DNA of 32,808 nt, from positions 1 to 32,808 of the forward strand of contig JAEYQK010000102.1 in assembly GCA_023410055.1 (NCBI GenBank), in the 5' to 3' direction. Source of the stretch: Acidobacteriota bacterium. Lineage in GTDB: Bacteria > Acidobacteriota > Terriglobia > Terriglobales > Acidobacteriaceae. Position numbers and translations under genes: made by a program. The notes beneath the pieces are model-generated. The model made no database searches, was not told where the DNA came from, and was given only the letters and a program-made list of their open reading frames with translations. Positions within the stretch are counted from its first letter, which is position 1, and each line of letters opens with the position of its first letter. Positions 7,919 through 16,417 of the stretch are shown here, in pieces.

Positions 7919-8217
7919 CCACCTGCCGTGACACCCACACCCCTATGGGGTGTGTGGGGTGTGACCACGGCTGCAAGAGCGTGACAGTCACGGTAGGAAT
8001 CAGCGGAACTTCTGAAACTCAATCACTTACAGGTAGGCGTGACAGCCGTGACAAACCAGACTGCCTGATTTTGGTCACAGACACAGTTTGTCACGCCTTT
8101 TGGTTAAAGCGGCAGTCCTGACGCGCTGACGCGCCCAACCGCCCTCAAACGGGCCGTACCGTTGGGACTGCTGCTCTCAATCTTCAGCCCTAATCAAGCC
8201 CCCGCACCTGAAACAAC
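7919..8217. other. Candidate replication origin of element B
   Basis: This 300-bp non-coding stretch directly after the RepA-like gene carries CGTGACA at 7927-7933, 7980-7986, 8038-8044 and 8047-8053, and inverted at 8089-8095. The copy at 7980 is part of the perfect inverted repeat CGTGAC-A-GTCACG (7980-7992). A strong hairpin built from ACACCCC/GGGGTGT lies at about 7937-7953. Iteron-like repeats plus a hairpin next to a replication gene suggest an origin; the function is not shown. Confidence 0.5.
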
Positions 8218-8574
8218 ATGGCTACAGAAAAACCACTCACCGCTGCCGATTTGCGAGAAATCGCAGCTGAGATTATTGCGGCAGTTAAACAACCGTCGCC
8301 CGCTGAAGTAGCGCGGGCAAATTCGCTGGAACGCGCCAAACAGCAAACCCGCCAGATGGTCGCGGAGCAAGAGCGCGTCCGGCGAGAGCGACAAACAAGC
8401 TGTGAACACAAACGCGAAGATGGCACGTCGGCAATCGCTTGGGCAACTCAGAGCGATGGTGCGACCCGTGGTGTTTGTCAGCATTGCAACCGCTTGATAG
8501 TTCCCAACGATGCCGATTACGAGCAGTTGCGGGCGATGCCCGTTAAGTCGCTATTGCAGGAGATTGCACGCTAA
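8218..8574 (+). CDS. Hypothetical protein with Cys/His zinc-ribbon
   Basis: 118 residues. The first 65 are helical and charged (DLREIAAEIIAAVKQPSPAE...), probably a coiled coil. Residues 63-90 contain CEHKRED... and CQHCNRL, a plausible zinc-binding C-x-H / C-x2-C set. It is the first of seven same-strand genes that overlap by a few bases and must form one transcript. The family is unknown; zinc-ribbon proteins of this size are common in phage and satellite genomes. Confidence 0.65.
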   Translation: MATEKPLTAADLREIAAEIIAAVKQPSPAEVARANSLERAKQQTRQMVAEQERVRRERQTSCEHKREDGTSAIAWATQSDGATRGVCQHCNRLIVPNDADYEQLRAMPVKSLLQEIAR

Positions 8575-9185
8575 TGAGTACCGAACTCAACAACCTTGAT
8601 CCGCAGCAAGAGCGGAACACATCGTTGCTTGATAGCGACTTTGCGGATGCACCATCGCTGACGCCTCAGCCGCAACCACAACGCGCTGATGTTGACCAAC
8701 TGGCCTCAGACATTCGGGCCGGAATCGAAGCAGCGGGCCTTGATCCGTCGCAAATGACGCCCGACAGCTACGAGCAATTTGCCGACCTGATCCGCAGCCA
8801 ATGGCTTGAGCGGAAACAAGCTGAGGCAGCGCAGCAGTTCCTACTCAATCACCCGAGCGACTATCTGCCGACACCGCAGAACGGGGCTGCGATTGAGCGC
8901 ACGCTCAGCGAACTGGGCCTTGATCCAACCGACCCGCGCAGCTTGGAAGTTGCGTTCAATACAGCGCGTGCTCGCGGTCAGATCAGCGGGCCGGAACCGC
9001 AACGCAAGCCAAGTGCGCCATCCGGCCTGAGCGACCGCGTAGGCGTGCGCGTGCCTGTCACACCTGCATACCGGGATGCCGAGCAGTTGTCTAAGCAACT
9101 TGATGCGATGAGCCTTGATGACGCGCGGGCGGCCATGATCCGGCTGATGCAAGAGCAAGGCGGAGAAGGATTGCGGAGACGCTAA
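8574..9185 (+). CDS. Hypothetical protein, phage-like helical repeat motif
   Basis: 203 residues; the ATG at 8574 overlaps the preceding stop by one base. The protein is rich in Gln, Ala, Asp and Pro. The segment QQFLLNHPSDYLPTPQNGAA and the following 30 residues (ending AFNTARARGQI) follow a pattern of 'Fl..p.Y.pt..N...l...l...gL...Af..a...G', which I associate with small phage structural or scaffold-associated proteins. I cannot name the family. No capsid, portal or terminase gene accompanies it in element B, so a structural role would need partners elsewhere. Confidence 0.6.
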   Translation: MSTELNNLDPQQERNTSLLDSDFADAPSLTPQPQPQRADVDQLASDIRAGIEAAGLDPSQMTPDSYEQFADLIRSQWLERKQAEAAQQFLLNHPSDYLPTPQNGAAIERTLSELGLDPTDPRSLEVAFNTARARGQISGPEPQRKPSAPSGLSDRVGVRVPVTPAYRDAEQLSKQLDAMSLDDARAAMIRLMQEQGGEGLRRR

Positions 9186-9401
9186 ATGACCACATACCAG
9201 CAGATTCAACAGTCGCACGGTGGTCCCGTGTGCAAACACAAAGGCACGATTCGGTACTTCCAGCAGCCGATGATTAACCAGAGCATCGGTGAGGGATTGG
9301 TAATCACCCCTGCTGAACGTGCCGAACTCTCGGCCACGGTACGCTGTGCCGAATGTGGCCGGAAGTTGACGATCACGCCGAGCAGCGTTACCGAACTCTA
9401 A
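9186..9401 (+). CDS. Small zinc-ribbon protein
   Basis: 71 residues beginning MTTYQQIQQSHGGPVCKHKG. Cys and His in CKHK and the knuckle CAECGR near the end (residues about 56-61) form a likely Cys/His zinc site. It starts directly after the preceding stop codon. The next gene starts on the last base of its stop codon. No function can be assigned. Confidence 0.6.
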   Translation: MTTYQQIQQSHGGPVCKHKGTIRYFQQPMINQSIGEGLVITPAERAELSATVRCAECGRKLTITPSSVTEL

Positions 9402-9634
9402 TGTTGACCAACTCACGTGAGCTTGTCCGGCAGCGACGTGAGCAGCAGACGGTTGAGGCCGAATCCCGGCAGCCTCAGCCGCCTTTGTTGCCCGACGTGC
9501 TGCAACAAGCTCGTGCTGCCGAAATGCAGCGACGGAAAGCGATCATGCTTGATGCGCTTGTGCGCCGCATGATCGAACCGGACGCGCCACAACAGCAACC
9601 AACAACGAAGCCAGGATTGGTAGGACTCGAATGA
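9401..9634 (+). CDS. Small helical hypothetical protein
   Basis: 77 residues, MLTNSRELVRQRREQQTVEA onward, rich in Arg, Gln and Ala and almost entirely predicted helix. The start at 9401 is chosen because it overlaps the previous stop as TAATG; the longer upstream frame would run inside the neighbour. Unknown family; a coiled-coil or nucleic-acid binding role would fit its composition. Confidence 0.55.
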   Translation: MLTNSRELVRQRREQQTVEAESRQPQPPLLPDVLQQARAAEMQRRKAIMLDALVRRMIEPDAPQQQPTTKPGLVGLE

Positions 9635-9987
9635 CAGAACCCAAACTTGTCACACGAGACGGTCAGTGGATTCTGACCATTGCCGATGCGCCGCACGGCA
9701 CACAAGAGTTTCGCGGCGATTCTGTTGAGCAACTGTGCTTGCGCCTTGCCGACGCGCAAAGTAACGCGACGCGCAAAATCCGAGAACTCAACCGCGAACT
9801 CAAGCGGCTGAGGCAAACGCACGAAGCGGCCCGCGATGTGGTATCGCTGCTCACTGCCCTGCTATTGACCCGCCACACTACGGGCGATAAGGCCCCTGCT
9901 ATTGAAGCCCTGATTCGCCAGACCGCCAAAGAGATCAAACGACTGACACCGGAAGAGGATGAGCACCGAGAGAAGATGCGCCATTGA
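9631..9987 (+). CDS. Hypothetical protein with sheet-rich N-terminus and coiled coil
   Basis: 118 residues overlapping the previous gene by four bases (ATGA). Residues 1-45 (TRDGQWILTIADAPHGTQEF...) look like a small beta domain; residues 46-118 are a long charged helix (SNATRKIRELNRELKRLRQT). No family recognised. The tight coupling shows it is made together with its neighbours. Confidence 0.6.
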   Translation: MTEPKLVTRDGQWILTIADAPHGTQEFRGDSVEQLCLRLADAQSNATRKIRELNRELKRLRQTHEAARDVVSLLTALLLTRHTTGDKAPAIEALIRQTAKEIKRLTPEEDEHREKMRH

Positions 9988-10324
9988 TGGCTGCCGCGCC
10001 CAACCGCAACGGGAGCGGCCCTTCTGCTTTGCTCATGATCCCGAGCGACGGGCTGAGGCACAGTTGGCAAGGGCGAAGGGCGGTAGCAACTCAAAGCGGG
10101 AGAAGCCTGTGCCGCTACCCGATGCACAGCCGCCGACCGATGCAAAGCAAGCCGCAGCGTTGCTTGCCGAGGTCGTAGCGCGTGTCTGCCGTGGTGAGTG
10201 TGACCCGAAGTATCTCACTACCTTGTCCTACGGGGTTAATTCGTTTCTCAAGGCGATTAACCTCAGTGATGTGCAGCAGAGGCTTGAGAAGGTAGAGCAA
10301 GCCATCAAACGGAAAGAGGCATGA
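9959..10324 (+). CDS. Hypothetical protein with N-terminal CxxxxC..C..H motif
   Basis: 121 residues. The N-terminus (RRCAIDGCRAQPQRERPFCF, then AHD) holds Cys/His residues spaced like a small zinc finger (C-x4-C-x9-C-x2-H). A basic linker follows, then a helical C-terminus (VVARVCRGECDPKYLTTLSY). It overlaps the previous gene by 29 bases. This zinc-finger arrangement is seen in small phage and plasmid proteins; the role here is unknown. Confidence 0.6.
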   Translation: MSTERRCAIDGCRAQPQRERPFCFAHDPERRAEAQLARAKGGSNSKREKPVPLPDAQPPTDAKQAAALLAEVVARVCRGECDPKYLTTLSYGVNSFLKAINLSDVQQRLEKVEQAIKRKEA

Positions 10325-10542
10325 GCAGCATTAAGCAAAGAATTGACAATGCTGCCAAGCGAGTCGGCGCATCTGCTGAACCGACGCTTGGCGGCAAATG
10401 GGCGCAGGTCGCCCGCAAGTGGGGCCTGTCAGCCGAACACGTGCAACGATTGAAGGATTTGGGGCAATCGCCGGAACGTACCGACGAGCTTCTGTCTGCA
10501 ATGGCGGCAGATGCCGAGCGCATCAAGCCGCCTCATCGGTGA
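10321..10542 (+). CDS. Small hypothetical protein ending the operon
   Basis: 73 residues, with an ATGA overlap to the preceding gene. The middle part (GGKWAQVARKWGLSAEHVQR) could be a helix-turn-helix. It is the last gene of the seven-gene run from 8218 and is followed 38 bases later by a strong terminator. No family recognised. Confidence 0.6.
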   Translation: MSSIKQRIDNAAKRVGASAEPTLGGKWAQVARKWGLSAEHVQRLKDLGQSPERTDELLSAMAADAERIKPPHR

Positions 10543-10579
10543 GTGCTGTCTGAGCCACAGTTGCGTTGCTCATTCGTTA

Positions 10580-10617
10580 GGGCCGATTCACTTTGAGTGG
10601 GTCGGCCCATTTTTTTT
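10580..10617 (+). terminator. Rho-independent terminator of the small-gene operon
   Basis: GGGCCGA (10580-10586) pairs with TCGGCCC (10602-10608), and the stem continues inward through two G-T pairs and CACT/AGTG around a TTG loop. Eight T residues follow at 10610-10617. A textbook intrinsic terminator separating the operon from the restriction-modification genes. Confidence 0.9.
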
Positions 10618-10669
10618 GCTCAGTAGACATTCAATCTAAAGTTTCTGTTGCCGATGGGGACTTGCAGTG

Positions 10670-10695
10670 TTTAGATCCATCTAAGTGGATCTAAA
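10670..10695. promoter_or_regulatory. Inverted repeat upstream of the restriction gene, carrying two RGATCY sites
   Basis: TTTAGATCCA (10670-10679) and TGGATCTAAA (10686-10695) form a perfect 10-bp inverted repeat with a 6-base spacer, 24 bases before the nuclease start. Each arm holds an RGATCY sequence (AGATCC and GGATCT). It lies where an operator should be. These are the only RGATCY sites I found in element B, so binding or methylation by the restriction-modification proteins themselves is plausible. Confidence 0.6.
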
Positions 10696-10719
10696 TCTTA
10701 TATTTACAGGCAGACCCCA

Positions 10720-11337
10720 TTGGGACTGGAGAAATATTTACCCGCAGAGCTGCTAGAGCTTTACGAGGTTCACGACTACCGCCATGCGGCTGCAATTCTG
10801 ACTGCTGAATTTTCCGAAGAGGCTACAGACCTGTTTCAGTCGCTCAAGACTTTTCGTTTCACGGTCGAACAGGTAAAGGCGAGAGGCGGTAACGAGAGCG
10901 AGATTCCGAAGGAATTTTCAAAGCTGCTGAGGCCGCGATGGAAACCGGAGAATCTGAACGCGGAGCTAAAGATTGACGGGAAGCCCGTCAAAATGGAAAC
11001 GCACGAGATTGATTACGTCCGGGGACGCATTGCCTTTGATCTTGAGTGGAACAGCAAGGATCAGACGTTTGACCGTGACTTGTACGTTTTTTCTGAGTTC
11101 CATCGGTACGGCAAAATCTCGGTTGGCGTGCTTGTAACCCGCAGCGAAGAGTTAAATCCTTTCTTCGCCAGTCTCGGCACCTACACAGATGACCGGGGCC
11201 GCAGCATGAAGTATTCCGCTAAATACGGTGCCTCAACTACGCACATGGGGCAATTACTGTGGCGCTTAGAAGCAGGTCGCAGTGGCGGCTGTCCTGTGCT
11301 AGTCTTTGGCATCACGACAAAGTTGCTGAAGAAATGA
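10720..11337 (+). CDS. BglII/BstYI-family type II restriction endonuclease
   Basis: 205 residues. The central segment (HEIDYVRGRIAFDLEWNSKD, then QTFDRDLYVF and ISVGVLVTR) matches the core of the BglII/BstYI nuclease family, PD-(D/E)xK-fold enzymes that cut within sequences containing GATC (AGATCT and RGATCY for the named members). In BglII the catalytic set is D-x8-E-x-Q; here the equivalents would be Asp98, Asp107 and Glu109, a conservative variant. The start is TTG at 10720, preceded by AGG; no ATG fits. It overlaps the methyltransferase by ATGA, so nuclease comes first and methylase is translationally coupled. The cognate site is inferred, not shown. Confidence 0.8.
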   Translation: MGLEKYLPAELLELYEVHDYRHAAAILTAEFSEEATDLFQSLKTFRFTVEQVKARGGNESEIPKEFSKLLRPRWKPENLNAELKIDGKPVKMETHEIDYVRGRIAFDLEWNSKDQTFDRDLYVFSEFHRYGKISVGVLVTRSEELNPFFASLGTYTDDRGRSMKYSAKYGASTTHMGQLLWRLEAGRSGGCPVLVFGITTKLLKK

Positions 11338-12014
11338 AAACTCAACCGGACACAAAGCCTGTAAGCGAAGCGGGACGCGACTTGTTGCGGTTCGCCGGAA
11401 AGATGCGATTCAGCACGATACTTGCCGATCCACCTTGGCGGTTTGAAAACCGCACTGGAAAGATGGCCCCTGAACATCGTCGCCTTCATCGGTACGGCAC
11501 GATGACAATGGAAGACATCTATGAGCTTCCAGTCGCGCAGGTCGTCGCAGAACGGGCACACCTGTATTTGTGGGTTCCCAACGCTCTTATCGCAGAGGGT
11601 ATGGAAACCATGAAGCGATGGGGCTTCACATACAAAACCAACCTCATCTGGTACAAGGTTCGCAAGGATGGCGGCCCGGATCGCCGTGGAGTTGGGTTCT
11701 ACTTCCGCAATGTCACAGAAATGATCCTGTTTGGCGTCCGGGGTGCGAATGTGCGTACACTGAAACCCGCACGCACAATGCCGAACATCTTGATTGAGAA
11801 GAAACGCGGCCACAGCATCAAACCAGCATCACAGTTCGATGTCATTGAGCAATGCAGTTGGGGGCCGTTCCTTGAGTTGTTCGCCCGCCGTCGCAGGCTT
11901 GGTTGGTATCAGTGGGGAGATGAATACGAGAGTCGCCCCGATGCCGATGAAGTCCTCGCGCTGACCCCGGAAAAACAAAAGAACACACAAACAGACCTGC
12001 TCTTGCCGTTCTAG
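11334..12014 (+). CDS. MT-A70 family DNA adenine-N6 methyltransferase
   Basis: 226 residues. It transfers methyl from S-adenosylmethionine to adenine N6. The catalytic motif ILADPPWRF is at residues 29-37, and the C-terminal block (HSIKPASQFDVIEQC, then LELFARRRRLGWYQWGDE) is the usual ending of MT-A70 enzymes. The coupled start with the BglII-family nuclease marks it as the protecting half of a type II system, which should methylate the adenine of the same GATC-containing site. Such a pair near the end of a mobile element can both defend the host and stabilise the element. A hairpin (12103-12123) lies downstream. Confidence 0.85.
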   Translation: MKTQPDTKPVSEAGRDLLRFAGKMRFSTILADPPWRFENRTGKMAPEHRRLHRYGTMTMEDIYELPVAQVVAERAHLYLWVPNALIAEGMETMKRWGFTYKTNLIWYKVRKDGGPDRRGVGFYFRNVTEMILFGVRGANVRTLKPARTMPNILIEKKRGHSIKPASQFDVIEQCSWGPFLELFARRRRLGWYQWGDEYESRPDADEVLALTPEKQKNTQTDLLLPF

Positions 12015-12277
12015 CACCTCAAATTGTGAACTAGGCTCTTTACCTGTTACCGCTCCACTGCCCCAAGGCTCCCCCACTCGTTTGTTTAAACGCGCGTAGG
12101 CTCCCCCTTTTCCGGCAAGGGGGCTTGATTACGGCTGAAGGGATTGGCACTCGATAGACTGACCCGACACTAGCGACGGGCCAGCGATAACGCTACAGTT
12201 CGGCCAGCGTGAGGGGCGGTCGAATTTCACCCGCTACAGTTTCCGCTACAGTCGGCTGATGGCAATTCGGGGCAGGT
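12015..12277. other. Right end of element B: hairpin and arm sites
   Basis: No gene here. GGCTCCCCC occurs twice (from about 12067 and 12099). CCCCCTT/AAGGGGG (12103-12123) forms a 7-bp hairpin that may end restriction-modification transcription, though no T run follows. CGCTACAGT is at 12191-12199, 12232-12240 and 12244-12252; the last pair repeats the 12-base spacing seen at the left end of the element. Confidence 0.55.
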
Positions 12278-13658
<1,381 letters not shown>

Positions 13659-13692
13659 GTGTTCTGCTCCTTTCACTGTCAGCATATGATTT

Positions 13693-13702
13693 TTAGTGAA
13701 AA
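13693..13702 (-). promoter_or_regulatory. Possible int3/xis3 binding motif
   Basis: TTTTCACTAA on the minus strand, 35 bases before int3. The same word is on the plus strand at 12428-12437 and 22079-22088, near the two ends of element C, each accompanied by a TTTACACT word. Candidate recombinase arm or excisionase sites. Confidence 0.35.
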
Positions 13703-13955
13703 TGAGTCCAGCGTAAGTTGGCAACTAAGGTGTTTTTACCAACCGCTCGATGTATCGAGTGGTTGCTCTATTCATCTAGCGAATAACTCTATTCTTTTCA
13801 GCAGTTTACGCTTGATTTTTCGAGTATTCTGGGCTAATCTAACAATGCTCACACACAAAGGCGCTGCAATTCGTCAGACGGCGATGCGCCTCCGGGGCAG
13901 CCCGGCCCCGGAACCCAAACGGGCGGAATCCGAAAACAACTTCAGGAGTTTCGCC

Positions 13956-14162
13956 GTGGCAAAAACCAACCATGAAGCCGGGGTACAACCTCGCCTTATC
14001 GGAATCAAGGACGCTGCGAAATATCTCGGCTGTACGATTTGGGCCGCGCGCAGCCTTGCATGGAATAAGGCCGTACCACACGTAAGAATCGGAAGCCGGG
14101 TCCTATTCGACCGCACCGACCTTGACCGTTACATCGACGCGCAGAAAATGGCAGCCGCATAG
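13956..14162 (+). CDS. Excisionase-type HTH protein (xis3)
   Basis: A 68-residue protein. GIKDAAKYLGCTIWAARSLA followed by VPHVRIGSRVLFDRTDLDRY is the winged HTH of the excisionase family. The GTG at 13956 is preceded by AGGAG; the frame extends upstream but without family resemblance or a site. It is divergent from int3, with about 300 bases between them for promoters. It probably directs element C excision and may repress int3. Confidence 0.75.
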   Translation: MAKTNHEAGVQPRLIGIKDAAKYLGCTIWAARSLAWNKAVPHVRIGSRVLFDRTDLDRYIDAQKMAAA

Positions 14163-14470
14163 CCGGGCTGAAATTCGGGCCTAACAGGCACCAAGGAATT
14201 TTGGCAGTGCAAACGCGCTGTTTATGCGGGGAACATTGGCGTGCTTTCCGCATGTTTAGGCTCATTTTGCGTGCAATCGCGCGCACCGACCCCGCAAAGG
14301 TCGGGGGTAATTGTAAAGACGGGTACAGGAAATGATAGGGCAACCAGCGAAATCAAGTTCTGAGACATTCGGTGCGTTTGCGGCGCGCCGATTTCACGCC
14401 TTGCCCGGCGTGATTTCCTGCCCGGCCTCGGAAACGGGGCCGGGTACCCGTTCTTCCGAAAGGACGGAAA
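14163..14470. promoter_or_regulatory. Leader of the replication-type gene with two hairpins
   Basis: No gene is visible. TCACGCC/GGCGTGA (14394-14413) and CCCGGCC/GGCCGGG (14421-14444) form adjacent hairpins just before the next start codon. Without T runs they are not terminators; they may shape translation or act as protein-binding sites near a replication origin. Confidence 0.45.
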
Positions 14471-15370
14471 ATGGCTGACCGCAACTCGATAAAATGCCTG
14501 CGCGATATTCGCAGCGTTCCACCACAAGTTTATAGCTTGCCGACAGACGGACGGCAGCATCGGCATTTATGCTCACGTCGCCGCGAACTAGCAATGCAAC
14601 TCGCGACGTATGCCGATAGCAACGGCAACAATATCTGGCCGAGCAGCTTCACGCTCGCCCGCGATTTGGGCCTTACGCGCCGCGCTGTTACATCACTGCT
14701 GAAAGACCTGCGTACGTTACGATTCGTTGAAGATGCCGGGTTTCACGTTACCGGCAAAATTCATACGCGCCAGCGCATACTCAACGTTGCGAACATTCTC
14801 GCTGCCGCTGCCCCTGCCCCGGACACTGCGCAATCTTCGGACGCCCCGCAAGTTACCGACACTGCGCAATCTTCAAGCGACACTGGGCAATCTTGCGCGG
14901 ACACTGCGCAATCTTCGGGGTACACTGCGCAATCTTGCTATTGCGCACAACCGACCGTTGTACCGGCACCTGTAACCGACCACCAACCGGCAACACAAAA
15001 CGGCGCTGGCGGTTGGTGGAAGAAACACATCGAGACAATGAACGTGCCCGGAAAGAATCAGGCGCGCGAATTAGAAACGATAGGGGCGCAACATAGCAGC
15101 GAAGTAGCAAGTCGAGGAGTAGAGCTGTTGCTAGAACGCGGTTTAGGAAACGCCCGGAATCCGTGGGCCGTGTTTATCAGCGGGGCAGAAGCATGGATTC
15201 AGAAAGCAGCGCAGGAAAGGCTGGACGAGAATAGGAAAGCGAAAGAGGCCGAAATCGTTGAGGCGAACATAGCGCGACAGAAGGCGGAGGAGGTTGCATT
15301 TATGTATAAAGCCCCGGCCCCGGAAAACGGCGGAGACGCTAACGAGTTCTTCGCACAATACGGAGGATGA
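14471..15370 (+). CDS. Winged-HTH replication-type protein with DTAQSS repeats
   Basis: 299 residues, with AAAGGA before the ATG. Residues about 35-90 (LAMQLATYADSNGNNIWPSS, then FTLARDLGLTRRAVTSLLKD) are a helix_turn_helix_36 winged helix, as found in phage and plasmid replication initiators. Residues 117-156 are a low-complexity linker with the 7-residue repeat DTAQSSx. The C-terminal half is helical (GVELLLERGLGNARNPWAVF), like primosomal DnaD-type tails. It is the first gene of the rightward element C block. Its repeats coincide with DNA repeats at 14823-14937, so it probably initiates replication of C and may bind within its own gene; this is an inference. Confidence 0.65.
   Translation: MADRNSIKCLRDIRSVPPQVYSLPTDGRQHRHLCSRRRELAMQLATYADSNGNNIWPSSFTLARDLGLTRRAVTSLLKDLRTLRFVEDAGFHVTGKIHTRQRILNVANILAAAAPAPDTAQSSDAPQVTDTAQSSSDTGQSCADTAQSSGYTAQSCYCAQPTVVPAPVTDHQPATQNGAGGWWKKHIETMNVPGKNQARELETIGAQHSSEVASRGVELLLERGLGNARNPWAVFISGAEAWIQKAAQERLDENRKAKEAEIVEANIARQKAEEVAFMYKAPAPENGGDANEFFAQYGG
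14823..14937. repeat. Five iteron-like repeats inside the replication-type gene
   Basis: ACACTGCGCAATCTTC or a close variant occurs at 14823, 14859, 14880, 14901 and 14922. The last four are exactly 21 bases apart, two turns of B-DNA, so all face the same side of the helix. The words differ by at most one or two bases although synonymous codons were available. Confidence 0.75.
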
Positions 15371-15374
15371 CCAG

Positions 15375-15734
15375 ATGCCTTGCCCGGATAAGATTAAGCA
15401 CCCGACCGAGGACGACGCCCGGCGCGAACTGCGCAAGATGAAAAAGCAGCCGAACAGAAAGCACGGGCTGCGGCGCTTAGACGTGTACCTATGCGCGCAA
15501 TGCGGATACTGGCATCTCGGTCATTATGCGCCCCGCGTGAAAACGAAGCAGGCAGAACCGAAGCAACCGACATTAGCCGAACAGCGCAGGGCCGCAAAAC
15601 GAAAAGCGGCAGAGGAATCACGACAACGAATGTTCGCAGATTGGGCGGATACCCTGCGATGCGTTGCAGGGATGGTCGAGGCAGAAATCGCCCGCATGGA
15701 GGCAGCCCGGCGTAACACGGCAACTAGATTCTAG
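15375..15734 (+). CDS. Small zinc-knuckle protein of phage type
   Basis: 119 residues, with GGAGG before the ATG at 15375 and four bases after the previous stop. The segment LDVYLCAQCGYWHLGHYAPR resembles small phage proteins with the 'Y.C..CG.WHLGH' pattern, a C-x2-C...H-x3-H type zinc site. The N-terminus is a charged helix, and the C-terminus another (RRAAKRKAAEESRQRMFADW). Such proteins often sit beside replication genes, as here. The function is not known to me. Confidence 0.6.
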   Translation: MPCPDKIKHPTEDDARRELRKMKKQPNRKHGLRRLDVYLCAQCGYWHLGHYAPRVKTKQAEPKQPTLAEQRRAAKRKAAEESRQRMFADWADTLRCVAGMVEAEIARMEAARRNTATRF

Positions 15735-15856
15735 ATTGTTTACCACTGAGCGAGCTGAGGGCCGAAACAGAGCGGCTCAACTGCGATGACCTCAACGACA
15801 GCGCCAGCGGATTCCGCTGGCCTTGCCGTTCTTCGCCGGAATTGGACGTTCCGCTA

Positions 15857-16417
15857 TCACTTGCCAGCTGCCGCAACGTCGGCATCAGCGTCGTCAGCGC
15901 CTTCTTTCACTCTGACCAACAGCTCACCAGTTCTCAGAGCTTGCGCTAGGTTGAGCCAAACCGCTACTTGAGCTGTATCGATGTTGCTATGCAATTGAGG
16001 AGTGTATGCGCCTTGTCTGATTTGCTTGAGGTCCAGCTTGTAGCCCAACGAGTTGCCGATAGCTTGGGATAAGTCGCACACCGCTGTGTCGAGATTGTCA
16101 TCCCAGTTCTTAGCGCCATCGTCTTCTTTTGGCTTTGGAGTGCGTACGTGGTCAATAAACGCTCTCCACTTCGTCATCACCGCCTTGTCACCCGCGAATA
16201 CGACCTCGATTGAGTTCAGAGCTTGTATTCGCTCGACGTGATACCACTGCCCTCGATGGCGCATTATCGCGAAGAAGATGTTTTCCTTGGCCTTCTTCTT
16301 TTCGCGCAACATGTCCAGTAAACGTTGCGCTGACAAAGCAAGAACAGGGCCGACGACTATAGCCAACACAGTAAGCCAATCGAACCAACTTGGTTGAACT
16401 ATTAGGGCGATTTGCAT
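15857..16417 (-). CDS. DUF6680-like membrane-anchored protein
   Basis: 186 residues. Residues 10-32 (SWFDWLTVLAIVVGPVLALS) form one transmembrane helix near the N-terminus; a basic stretch follows, then a soluble domain beginning IFFAIMRHRGQWYHVERIQA and containing LNSIEVVF and, later, a Gly-Tyr-Lys segment. The order resembles the DUF6680 family, named from memory. It is read against all structural genes around it, and that isolated reversed position is typical of cargo genes expressed from the integrated state. The longer upstream frame lacks a good start. A protective role for the host is possible but unproven. Confidence 0.6.
   Translation of the reverse strand: MQIALIVQPSWFDWLTVLAIVVGPVLALSAQRLLDMLREKKKAKENIFFAIMRHRGQWYHVERIQALNSIEVVFAGDKAVMTKWRAFIDHVRTPKPKEDDGAKNWDDNLDTAVCDLSQAIGNSLGYKLDLKQIRQGAYTPQLHSNIDTAQVAVWLNLAQALRTGELLVRVKEGADDADADVAAAGK

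Noticed and set aside
14823..14937. CRISPR-like regular repeats
   Set aside because: The repeats are 16 bases with 5-base gaps, lie inside an open reading frame and encode a regular 7-residue motif. There are no spacers or cas genes.
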